From: Clostridium caldaquaticum
GTDB taxonomy: Bacteria > Bacillota > Clostridia > Clostridiales > Clostridiaceae
Direction of reading: 5' to 3'
DNA: 64,000 nt
NCBI RefSeq assembly: GCF_023806125.1
Contig: NZ_JAMSKT010000002.1
Coordinates: forward strand, 166,311 to 230,310
Both the position numbers and the translations under genes were made by a program. This document shows, piece by piece, positions 17,672 through 25,833 of this stretch (positions are counted from its first letter, which is position 1; every line of letters starts with the position of its first letter). The notes beneath the pieces were generated by a model. It searched no databases, had not been told where the DNA came from, and worked only from the letters and a program-made list of their open reading frames with translations.

Positions 17672-18637
17672 ATGAAATTAGGTGTTTTTGCAGTTTTATT
17701 AGGAAACAAAAGCCTTGATGAAGCTTTAGATTATTTAACAAAATCAGGAATTCAAGCGGTTGAACTTGGTACAGGCGGGTATCCAGGAAAAGCTCATGTT
17801 AATCCTGAAGAATTATTAAAAGATGAAGAGAAATTAAATGAATTTATTAAAACCATAGAAAAATATAAAGTTACTGTCAGCTGCTTAAGTGTGCATGGTA
17901 ATCCAGTACATCCTCAAAAGGAAATTGCAGAAAAATTTCACAAAGATTTTGAAAACACTGTACTTTTGGCTGAAAAGTTAGGCATTAAACTTGTAACTAC
18001 TTTTTCAGGCTGTCCTGGAGATTTTGAAGGTGCAAAATACCCAAACTGGGTAACTTGCTCATGGCCTGAAGATTTTTCAGAAATACTAAAGTATCAATGG
18101 AATGATGTGTTGATACCTTATTGGAAAGAAACAGTTAAATTTGCAAATGAACATGGAGTTGAAAAGATTGCACTTGAGATGCACCCTGGTTTTTGTGTTT
18201 ATAACCCGGAAACTTTATTAAAACTAAGAGAAGCTGTTGGTCCAACTATTGGTGCTAATTTTGATCCAAGCCATCTTTTCTGGCAGGGAATAGACCCTGT
18301 AGCAGCAATAAGAAAACTTGGTTCTGCAATTTATCATTTTCATGCAAAAGATACAAAAATAGATTTTATAAATTGCAGCGTAAATGGAGTTCTTGATACA
18401 AAGCACTATGGTGATGAAATAAATCGTTCATGGATATTCCGTTCTGTAGGCTATGGTCATGATTATGCTGTTTGGAAAGATATTGTAAGTGCATTAAGAA
18501 TGGTAGGCTATGATTATGTTATGAGCATAGAGCATGAGGACAGCTTGATGACTCCAAATGAAGGACTTCAAAAAGCGATTTCTTTCTTAAAGGAAGTTAT
18601 GGTATTTGAAGAAAAAGGCGAAATGTGGTGGGCATAA
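17672..18637 (+). CDS. Sugar phosphate isomerase/epimerase-type TIM barrel
   Basis: 321 residues from the ATG at 17672, just after TAGGAGGATGAT; an in-frame ATG at 17633 is upstream of that site. The xylose-isomerase-like fold is evident, with the usual metal ligands: Glu in IALEMHPGF, Asp and His in ANFDPSHLFW, His in YHFHAKDTK and Glu in MSIEHEDS. Relatives include IolE, IolI, hydroxypyruvate isomerase and 3-keto-glycoside processing enzymes. It sits between two Gfo/Idh/MocA dehydrogenases and ends one base before the second, so the three are coupled. Confidence 0.85.
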   Translation: MKLGVFAVLLGNKSLDEALDYLTKSGIQAVELGTGGYPGKAHVNPEELLKDEEKLNEFIKTIEKYKVTVSCLSVHGNPVHPQKEIAEKFHKDFENTVLLAEKLGIKLVTTFSGCPGDFEGAKYPNWVTCSWPEDFSEILKYQWNDVLIPYWKETVKFANEHGVEKIALEMHPGFCVYNPETLLKLREAVGPTIGANFDPSHLFWQGIDPVAAIRKLGSAIYHFHAKDTKIDFINCSVNGVLDTKHYGDEINRSWIFRSVGYGHDYAVWKDIVSALRMVGYDYVMSIEHEDSLMTPNEGLQKAISFLKEVMVFEEKGEMWWA

Positions 18638-18638
18638 A

Positions 18639-19694
18639 ATGAGCGATAAAAAATGCAAAATAGCAATTATTGGTTATGGTGGTATGGGTACCTGGCATGC
18701 AAGGCAATTAATGACTATGGATGAAGTGAAGTTATGTGGTATCTATGATATTTCTTCTAAAAGATTAGAAGCTGCTAAAAAAGAGGGTATACATGCATAT
18801 GAATCCTTTGAGGAACTTTTAGCGGATAAAGATATTGAATTAGTTACTATAGCAACGCCTAATGATTTACATAAGGAACTTGCAATAAAAGCTATGCAGG
18901 AAAAAAAGAATGTTATTTGTGAAAAGCCTGTTGCATTAAGCAGCGTGGAACTTTTACAAATGATAGAAGCCTCAAAAGAATATAATGTAATTTTCACAGT
19001 ACATCAAAATAGACGTTGGGATGAAGATTATCTTGTAATTAAAAAATTGTATGAAGAGGGGACACTTGGTAAGATATTTAACATCGAGTCTCGTGTTCAT
19101 GGCTCTCGTGGAATTCCTGGTGACTGGAGAAATACTAAGGAACATGGCGGCGGTATGGTACTAGATTGGGGAGTTCATCTATTTGATCAGATTTTAATGT
19201 TAATAGAAAAAAAGGTTGTTTCAACTTATGCCAATCTTACAAATGTTACAAATGAGGCAGTAGATGATGGATTTAAAATAATCTTGCATTTTGAAGACGG
19301 GTTAACCTGTCATGTGGAAGTTGGAACAAGTAATTTTATTAACCTTCCAAGATGGTATATGCAAGGAGAAAATGGGACAGCAATTATTAATGATTGGAAT
19401 CTAAATGGTAAAATTATTCAGGTTTCTAATTGGGAGAAACGAGATGCAGTACCTGTTGTAACTGCAGCAGGACTTACAAAAACAATGGCACCGAGAACAA
19501 GTGAAACAATAAAAGAATATCCTCTTCCAAGAGTTCAGTCTGATGTTCGAGATTTTTATAGAAATGTGATAAGAGCAATAAATGGACAAGAAGAAATTAT
19601 TGTAAAGCATAGTGAACTTATGAGAGTGATGAAGCTTATGGAAACTGTTTTTCATTCAGCGGAAATTGGTCAAGTAATACATGATATTATTTAG
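18639..19694 (+). CDS. Second Gfo/Idh/MocA-family dehydrogenase
   Basis: 351 residues from the ATG at 18639, one base after the previous stop and preceded by GGTGGG. Rossmann motif GYGGMGTWHARQL, catalytic lysine in CEKPVALS, and GGGMVLDWGVHLFDQI as the DxGxHxxD box. Clearly paralogous to but diverged from the gene at 16468; two dehydrogenases around one isomerase suggest an oxidation-rearrangement-reduction sequence on a sugar ring (inference). Confidence 0.88.
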   Translation: MSDKKCKIAIIGYGGMGTWHARQLMTMDEVKLCGIYDISSKRLEAAKKEGIHAYESFEELLADKDIELVTIATPNDLHKELAIKAMQEKKNVICEKPVALSSVELLQMIEASKEYNVIFTVHQNRRWDEDYLVIKKLYEEGTLGKIFNIESRVHGSRGIPGDWRNTKEHGGGMVLDWGVHLFDQILMLIEKKVVSTYANLTNVTNEAVDDGFKIILHFEDGLTCHVEVGTSNFINLPRWYMQGENGTAIINDWNLNGKIIQVSNWEKRDAVPVVTAAGLTKTMAPRTSETIKEYPLPRVQSDVRDFYRNVIRAINGQEEIIVKHSELMRVMKLMETVFHSAEIGQVIHDII

Positions 19695-19843
19695 GTATTC
19701 TAAAAAAATAACAAAAGCATCTATTAATTATATAAAATAATAGGTAAAATAAAGCTGTACAGCTAAATAAAAAGGAATACGAGATGAAATCAACTTGTAT
19801 ATCTTTTTATTTAGCTGATTTGTATATTTTAGTGGAGGATGTT

Positions 19844-20695
19844 ATGCAAGGCAGCTTTGAAAAAACCGTATTGGAACCAGATTTTCCTTTTAGACTGTTT
19901 TTCAACGATGGATATGCAAATGTACCCCATCACTGGCATGAAGATATTGAAATTATTTATTTGGTAGAAGGTACTCTTAGAGTTGGGACAAATAAAAATA
20001 TTTGGAAATTAATGCAAGGAGATATACTTATAATTGGTTCAGGAGAAATACATTATTTTTTTCAGGAAAAAGATTTTAGTAATAGAGCAGTTATACAATT
20101 TAGAACTTCTATATATGATAGTTTTCTTTCATGTACAAAAGATACAAAAGTAATAAAACCAATGTTATCTCATTCTATATGTTTAACTAAAGGAAATGAA
20201 ATTCATACTTTGATGGAAAAACATATAAAAGATATTATTAAGGAGCATAGTGAGGCAAAGGAAGGATATAAACTAATATTAAAGGCCAGGCTGTATGATT
20301 TAGCAGGTATTTTGCTTAGACATATTCCTAAGCAGGAATATTCATCTCAAGAGTTAAGTCATGAGCAGGAAAGGCTTAAAAAAATAGAGAGTGTTTTTCA
20401 ATTTGTAGAAGCTAACTATCAAAATTCTATTGATCTAGATGATATTTCAAAGGCTGCTGGTTTCAGCAAGTATTATTTTACAAGGTTTTTTAAGGAAAAT
20501 ACAGGTATGACTTTTTTGGAATACTTAAATAATTTTAGAGTAACAAAAGCTCAGTGGCTTATAATGGAAGAGGAAAGCTCTATAGCAGAAATTGCTTATA
20601 AATCTGGGTTTAACAGTATTAAGACATTTAATAGAGTATTTAAAAATATAACAGGTCGTACTCCTATGGAGTATAAAAGGACTAACAAGAGTTAA
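19844..20695 (+). CDS. AraC-family transcriptional regulator with cupin sensor
   Basis: 283 residues from the ATG at 19844, which follows GTGGAGGATG; an ATG at 19784 with AAAGGA is possible. The N-terminal cupin has the usual HHWHEDIEIIYLVEG start about 20 residues in. The C-terminal domain has two helix-turn-helices (IDLDDISKAAGFSKYYFTRFFKE and the SIAEIAYKSGFNS region) and the closing TGRTPMEYKR. AraC proteins with this layout activate sugar genes on ligand binding. Probably controls the dehydrogenase cassette just upstream. Confidence 0.9.
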   Translation: MQGSFEKTVLEPDFPFRLFFNDGYANVPHHWHEDIEIIYLVEGTLRVGTNKNIWKLMQGDILIIGSGEIHYFFQEKDFSNRAVIQFRTSIYDSFLSCTKDTKVIKPMLSHSICLTKGNEIHTLMEKHIKDIIKEHSEAKEGYKLILKARLYDLAGILLRHIPKQEYSSQELSHEQERLKKIESVFQFVEANYQNSIDLDDISKAAGFSKYYFTRFFKENTGMTFLEYLNNFRVTKAQWLIMEEESSIAEIAYKSGFNSIKTFNRVFKNITGRTPMEYKRTNKS

Positions 20696-20720
20696 AAGTA
20701 AAAAAACTTTTTTAAAATAG

Positions 20721-20783
20721 AGGGTATCTCCTAATGTACAAAAGTAATTCATTAAATAACTATAAGGTGTTAGGAAATACCCT
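20721..20783. repeat. Large stem-loop after the AraC gene
   Basis: AGGGTATCTCCTAA (20721-20734) pairs with TTAGGAAATACCCT (20770-20783), one G-U pair, 35-base loop. No T-run follows. It lies between the convergent AraC and LacI genes. Confidence 0.6.
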
Positions 20784-20836
20784 AAATTCAGTTAATTATA
20801 TTGATAAAAATGCATAATAAATATTTCTAATTTAAC

Positions 20837-20878
20837 TTCATCTGATTGAACGTACTGAAGCACGTTCAATCAGATGAA
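20837..20878. repeat. 17-bp perfect hairpin across the LacI-gene stop codon
   Basis: Left arm 20837-20853 and right arm 20862-20878 are perfect complements, loop ACTGAAGC. The minus-strand stop codon (20838-20840) is inside the left arm, so the last 13 codons of the regulator form the hairpin. Downstream on the minus strand there is only GTTAAATTAG, not a real U-tract. Confidence 0.75.
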
Positions 20879-21836
20879 CATCAAGAACAATACTTTCTGA
20901 TGGAAGACTGAGATCATTCATATGTCTGAATAGAATATCACTTGCAAGTTTTGCTTTAAGGTTTATATCTTGTGCAATAGTTGTAAGTTTTGGTGTAACG
21001 TAATAACTCAAAGGAAGATTATCAAATCCAATTATGGAATAATCTTTTGGAACTTGTAAACCCATACTTGTTATTTTATCAATTAAATCAATAGCTATCA
21101 TATCAGAGGTTGCAAATATTGCAGTTATGGGTTCATTGGAATGAAGAATTTTCTCTATTACGTTGATATCTTCGTCTACTGAAAGTATATGTTCAGATTT
21201 AAGAGTTAGACCAGCATTTGTAATGGTATCTTTAAACCCTTGCAGACGATGCTGAACAACACCGCTAAAGTTAATGCCAAGGGAAGGTCCCACAAACGCA
21301 AAATTACGATGACCCCGTTCTATGAAATGCTTTGCTGCAAGAACCCCACCTTTGTAATCATCAATTCCAACATTTGTAATCTGTCTAACAGGGCTATAGC
21401 TATCTGTAAATACTAGTGGAATTTGATTATCCTCTTTAATCTTTAGGATATCATTATCAAAGATTCCAAGGAAAATAGCACCATCAGCGTTCCATGTGTG
21501 AAGAAGCCTTGTAATATCATGATAATCATTCACATAATTTACCATGGTATGGTAACCATGAGACTGAACGTGTTGTGTGATACCACTAAACATGGTAGAA
21601 AAATAAGCATCTGTAAGATAATTTCCATATCCTCCAAATATAACAGAAACTATACGTGAATTTTTAGATGATAGACTACGTGCAGAAGAATTTGGAACGT
21701 AGTTATATTTTTTTATGATCTCCATAATTTTTCTAGCAGTTTCTTCAGATACTTTAGATTTATTTCCATTAATAACTCGAGAAACCGTCATAATGCTTAC
21801 ACCGGCTTCTTTTGCAATATCTTTTAATGTAGTCAT
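20838..21836 (-). CDS. LacI-family transcriptional repressor
   Basis: 332 residues. The N-terminal helix-turn-helix TTLKDIAKEAGVSIMTVSRVINGN and hinge SSARSLSSKNSR are canonical, followed by a periplasmic-binding-type sugar sensor (AIFATSDMIAIDLI, YSIIGFDNLPLSYYVTPKLTTI). It is divergent from the ABC importer genes; palindromes with a central CG typical of LacI operators lie upstream of both genes, so it most likely represses the importer and itself until a sugar binds. AAAGGAG precedes the ATG. Confidence 0.94.
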   Translation of the reverse strand: MTTLKDIAKEAGVSIMTVSRVINGNKSKVSEETARKIMEIIKKYNYVPNSSARSLSSKNSRIVSVIFGGYGNYLTDAYFSTMFSGITQHVQSHGYHTMVNYVNDYHDITRLLHTWNADGAIFLGIFDNDILKIKEDNQIPLVFTDSYSPVRQITNVGIDDYKGGVLAAKHFIERGHRNFAFVGPSLGINFSGVVQHRLQGFKDTITNAGLTLKSEHILSVDEDINVIEKILHSNEPITAIFATSDMIAIDLIDKITSMGLQVPKDYSIIGFDNLPLSYYVTPKLTTIAQDINLKAKLASDILFRHMNDLSLPSESIVLDVHLIERASVRSIR

Positions 21837-21905
21837 GATGTACTCCTTTTTAACGTGAAATAAGAATTAACAAAAAATAGATTTTATTTGATATATTCTA
21901 CAATA

Positions 21906-21957
21906 ATTATAATAGATATAATTTATACTTGCAACAATAAATAAGGTTATCGATAAC
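21906..21957 (-). promoter_or_regulatory. LacI-gene promoter with upstream operator
   Basis: On the minus strand: TTGCAA (21934-21929), 17 bases, TATAAT (21911-21906). Upstream of the -35 is the perfect palindrome GTTATCGATAAC (21946-21957), central CG as in LacI-family operators. Confidence 0.7.
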
Positions 21958-22050
21958 ATAAAACATCTAAGTTATAAGTTTAATGAATAGTATATGGTAG
22001 CGTAAAGTTATAATTATTTAATAATTATCGAATAAAAATATAAAAACATG

Positions 22051-22101
22051 TTGACGTTTTCTTATAAAAATGATAATATAAATATAGGGTTAGCGTTAAC
22101 C
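22051..22101 (+). promoter_or_regulatory. ABC importer promoter with downstream LacI-type operator
   Basis: TTGACG (22051-22056), 17 bases, TAATAT (22074-22079). The operator GGTTAGCGTTAACC (22088-22101) lies at about the start site and shares GTTA-nCGn-TAAC with the site at 21946. Confidence 0.75.
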
Positions 22102-22207
22102 TGATTATAAACATTAAAATAACAATAGTATCTTCAAAACTTTAATAAAAATGGTAATATAACAAAAGAAAAAGAAACTGTTTATTATGATAATAGGGGG
22201 AATTTTT

Positions 22208-23167
22208 GTGATTAAATCAAGTCAAATGATTGAATCGTGTTTAAAGATAAGTACAAGCAAATCTAATTTTAATAAGATTAAACAAAATATAGGCTTATAT
22301 TTATTACTAATGCCGGCTGTAGTGTTATTGATCTTATTTACATATAAACCTATGTACGGAGTTATTATTGCATTTAAGGAATATCAACCGGTTAACGGTA
22401 TCCTAGAAAGTCCGTGGGCTAATCCTTGGTACAAGTACTTTACAAAGTTCTTTAATTCATATCAATTTGGAAATACCATTAAAAATACCTTAGTTATCAA
22501 TATATATAGTATGATTGTTTCATTTCCATTTCCAATTATACTAGCTTTAGTGATAAATCAAATGAGAGCTAAACGATTTAAAAAAACATTTCAGACTATA
22601 ACGTACATGCCTCACTTTATTTCAACTGTAGTAATGGTTGGATTAATTATGATAATTTTATCACCTGATTCTGGAATACTAAATCATTTAAGTAAATTGT
22701 TTGGTGTACAAGCTCCTAATTTAATGGGGAGTGCAAAGGCTTTTAGTCACATTTATGTTTGGTCAGATGTTTGGCAGCATACTGGTTGGGATAGCATAAT
22801 ATATTTAGCGGCACTTTCCGCTGTTGATCCAAGCCTTTATGAGGCTGCAACTATAGATGGAGCAAATAATTGGCAAAAAATACATCATATAGATATCCCA
22901 ATGTTAGCATCTACAGCGGGTATTCTATTAATACTAAGAGTAGGTGGATTAATGGGATTAGGATTTGAAAAAGTTTATTTGATGCAGAACACTTTAAATA
23001 TTGGAAGTAGTGAAGTTATTTCAACTTACGTTTATAAAATAGGGTTGCTTAGTGCACAGTATAGTTATTCTGCTGCTATCAATTTATTCAGTACAATTAT
23101 TAATTTCATTCTTCTCATTTTAGTAAATCAAATTTCTAAAAGAGTTAGTAATAGCAGTTTATGGTAA
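22208..23167 (+). CDS. ABC sugar importer permease, LplB type
   Basis: 319 residues from the GTG at 22208, 8 bases after ATAGGGGG; an ATG at 22187 lies before that site. Six transmembrane helices; the ATPase-docking EAA loop is LYEAATIDGANNWQKIHHIDIPM. GLYLLLMPAVVLLILFTYKP at the N-terminus is characteristic of the polysaccharide/complex-carbohydrate uptake subfamily (LplB, YtcP partner). No ATPase gene is in this operon, so a shared MsmX-type ATPase elsewhere is expected. Substrate likely an alpha-linked oligosaccharide given the GH31 gene downstream. Confidence 0.92.
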   Translation: MIKSSQMIESCLKISTSKSNFNKIKQNIGLYLLLMPAVVLLILFTYKPMYGVIIAFKEYQPVNGILESPWANPWYKYFTKFFNSYQFGNTIKNTLVINIYSMIVSFPFPIILALVINQMRAKRFKKTFQTITYMPHFISTVVMVGLIMIILSPDSGILNHLSKLFGVQAPNLMGSAKAFSHIYVWSDVWQHTGWDSIIYLAALSAVDPSLYEAATIDGANNWQKIHHIDIPMLASTAGILLILRVGGLMGLGFEKVYLMQNTLNIGSSEVISTYVYKIGLLSAQYSYSAAINLFSTIINFILLILVNQISKRVSNSSLW

Positions 23168-23183
23168 AGGAGAAACAAATCAC

Positions 23184-24086
23184 ATGAAAAATACAGTGTC
23201 AAGAAAAATTAAAATTTCAAAGCAGGATACTATTTTTAACGTTGTTACTTATGGTATATCGGTTTTAGTTTTGTTAATTGTACTTTATCCTTTATATTTT
23301 GTGGTAATTGCTTCTTTTAGTGACCCATATGCAGTAACAAATGGTCAAGTATTGTTGTTTCCTAAAAGTTTTACTCTCGATGGTTATAAAGAAATTCTAA
23401 AGCACTCTGACATTTGGAGAGGCTACGGTAATACGATTATGTACACCATTGTTGGAACATTAGTGGGACTTGCTGTTAATGTTTTTGCAGCTTATGCCTT
23501 ATCAAGAAAAGATTTAGTTGGTAGGAAATTTTTTATGTTAATGTTTGTTTTTACCATGTTCTTTAACGGTGGTTTAATTCCTACTTTCCTGACTATTAAG
23601 GAGTTTAATCTGTATAATACCTTTACTGTAATGGTGTTACCATTTTCAGTTAATGTTTTTAATATTATTGTTGCCCGTACATTCTTTCAAAGCAGTATTC
23701 CAAATGATCTGTGGGAGGCAGCTCAGATAGATGGATGTGGAAACTTGAGATATTTCTTTATGATTGTATTGCCTTTATCAAGAGCCGTTATTGCTGTTTT
23801 AGCTTTATGGACAGCTGTAGGAATGTGGAATTCATATTTTAATGCATTAATTTATCTAAAGGATAGTTCATTATATCCACTACAGTTAATATTGCGTAAT
23901 ATTTTAATAGTCAATACTACGCAAGCTGCTATGGGAACAGGCGAAGCGGCACAAGTTCAGCTTAGACTTGCTAATATGATGCGTTATTCAGTAATCATTG
24001 TTTCTACAGTTCCAATTATGTGTATTTATCCGTTTATACAAAAACATTTTAATCAAGGTGTAATGATTGGCGCAGTTAAAGGTTAA
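23184..24086 (+). CDS. ABC sugar importer permease, LplC/YtcP type
   Basis: 300 residues, six membrane helices, EAA loop DLWEAAQIDGCGNLRYFFMIVLPLS, and the family ending QKHFNQGVMIGAVKG. AAAGGAGAAAC precedes the ATG, 16 bases after the first permease. Together the two permeases form the membrane channel for the binding protein at 24125. Confidence 0.93.
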   Translation: MKNTVSRKIKISKQDTIFNVVTYGISVLVLLIVLYPLYFVVIASFSDPYAVTNGQVLLFPKSFTLDGYKEILKHSDIWRGYGNTIMYTIVGTLVGLAVNVFAAYALSRKDLVGRKFFMLMFVFTMFFNGGLIPTFLTIKEFNLYNTFTVMVLPFSVNVFNIIVARTFFQSSIPNDLWEAAQIDGCGNLRYFFMIVLPLSRAVIAVLALWTAVGMWNSYFNALIYLKDSSLYPLQLILRNILIVNTTQAAMGTGEAAQVQLRLANMMRYSVIIVSTVPIMCIYPFIQKHFNQGVMIGAVKG

Positions 24087-24124
24087 GCGCTTTATCATAT
24101 AAAAAATTTAGGGGGAATAAAACA

Positions 24125-25732
24125 ATGAAAAAATCAGTATTGAAAGTAACTTCCATGTTATTGTTAACTGGAATAGTAGCTGGAACTTTGAGTGGCTGCA
24201 AAACTAAGCAAGAAGTCAAAACTAGTGGCAATGTAACAGCTGGATTCCACGCTACAGGGCTTCCTATTGTAGATAACCCAGTAACTTTGAAAGTTCTTAC
24301 TACACGTTGGGGGAATATGGGTGATAGCTTTACAAAGAACCAATGGTTAATAGACTTGGAAGCTAAAACTAATGTTAAGATTGAATGGCAGGTGGAATCT
24401 CTTAATGACTGGGGTACAAAAAAGTCAACTTTACTTGCCTCTGGTGATCTTCCAGACATTATTATTGGAAGTCAGACTTTTAATGATGCTGACATTTTAA
24501 ATAATCTGAGTTTATTTGTTCCTGTTGACGATTTAGTAAAAAAATATATGCCCAATTATAGTGAAGCTTTAAATAAGTTACCTGAACTAAAGAAGGCTGT
24601 AACATTTCCGGATGGAAAAATGTATTCATTTGGAAAAAATCTTCCAAAACGTCCTAAAACACGTAACCAACCTATTATTAATAAAACATGGCTAGACAGG
24701 CTTGGTTTAAAAGAGCCAACTAATTTAGATGAATTATATAATGTGTTATTAGCATTTAAGACAAAAGACCCAAATGGTAATGGTAAAGCTGATGAAATTC
24801 CGATAACTGGTAATGGTAATTTAAATGGTGATCTATTAAATCCATTTGGAATTACGGATATTAATGATTCCAATATGATAGTAAATAATGATGGAACTCT
24901 TACTTTTTATCCTACTTCAGAACAATATAAAGATGGTCTTAAATGGCTTAATAAGTTATATATTGCAGGAATCATTGATCCGCAGGCTTTTACACAGGAC
25001 AATACAATGATGACATCGAAAAATCAAGATCCTAATGCTGCTAGAGTTGGTTTTACATATGCATGGACACCAGATGCTGATTTTGGGAAATGGTCAAGTC
25101 AATACATAGCAATTGCACCTATAAAAGGACCAGATGGAAAACAATATGCTGGCGGAGATGTTAATGGAGTATACAGTATAAATAGAAATGAAGCATTAAT
25201 TACTACTAATTGTAAAAATCCAGAGATAGCTGCTAGATGGATAGATGAATTTTATACTGGTGAAGCGAGTATTCAAAACTTCTGGGGTGCTATAGGAACA
25301 GTAATCAATAAAAACAGTGATGGTACTTATACTTTAAATAGTCCACCAGCAGGTACTAGTGCAGATGCATGGTATTGGGATCAAAGTTTGCGTGATTTCG
25401 GTCCTAAGTATGTTAGTGCTGATTTCCAGCAGAAGATTAAATTATCTCCACAAAGTGGTGATGGTTTAAAAGTAGAACTTAGTAAACTTGCTGATCCTTA
25501 TGTTGTAACTTCTTATCCTAACGTAATGTACACAAATGAAGAAAATCAAGAGCTTCCGACTTTAACTACTGATATTAATACTTATGTTGGACAGATGCGT
25601 GCACAGTTTGTAATAAAAGGCGGTATTGATGAAGGTTGGGATGCATATGTAAAGAAGCTAAAAGATATGGGACTTGAAAAGTTAATTAAAATTCGTACTG
25701 ATGCTTACAACAGATATCAAAATGTTAAATAG
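24125..25732 (+). CDS. Extracellular sugar-binding lipoprotein of the ABC importer
   Basis: 535 residues, the long LplA/YtcQ type. Signal peptide with basic start MKKSVLKV, hydrophobic core and lipobox LSGC (Cys at about residue 27) for lipidation. The mature part has the family features TRWGNMGDS, KTNVKIEWQ, LLASGDLPDIII and, near the C-terminus, the calcium-like loop PNGNGKADEIP. Preceded by TAGGGGGAA. A terminator separates it from the glycosidase gene. Ligand unknown. Confidence 0.93.
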   Translation: MKKSVLKVTSMLLLTGIVAGTLSGCKTKQEVKTSGNVTAGFHATGLPIVDNPVTLKVLTTRWGNMGDSFTKNQWLIDLEAKTNVKIEWQVESLNDWGTKKSTLLASGDLPDIIIGSQTFNDADILNNLSLFVPVDDLVKKYMPNYSEALNKLPELKKAVTFPDGKMYSFGKNLPKRPKTRNQPIINKTWLDRLGLKEPTNLDELYNVLLAFKTKDPNGNGKADEIPITGNGNLNGDLLNPFGITDINDSNMIVNNDGTLTFYPTSEQYKDGLKWLNKLYIAGIIDPQAFTQDNTMMTSKNQDPNAARVGFTYAWTPDADFGKWSSQYIAIAPIKGPDGKQYAGGDVNGVYSINRNEALITTNCKNPEIAARWIDEFYTGEASIQNFWGAIGTVINKNSDGTYTLNSPPAGTSADAWYWDQSLRDFGPKYVSADFQQKIKLSPQSGDGLKVELSKLADPYVVTSYPNVMYTNEENQELPTLTTDINTYVGQMRAQFVIKGGIDEGWDAYVKKLKDMGLEKLIKIRTDAYNRYQNVK

Positions 25733-25744
25733 AATTTAAGTTAT

Positions 25745-25788
25745 AAAAGGGCAAGTATTAACAGTATCTGTATAATTTTGCCCTTTTG
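25745..25788 (+). terminator. Terminator between ABC genes and GH31 gene
   Basis: AAAAGGGCAA / TTGCCCTTTT with a 23-base loop; the right arm provides the T-run. Partial read-through could set the ratio of glycosidase to importer. Confidence 0.65.
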
Positions 25789-25833
25789 TGTTAAGTAAAA
25801 AATTAAAGACCAGGATATAGAAAGGAAATAATT

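Noticed and set aside
16468..19694. Complete C-glycoside lyase (DgpABC) system
   Set aside because: Only a DgpA-like and a TIM-barrel gene are present; no small DgpB-type subunit is seen.
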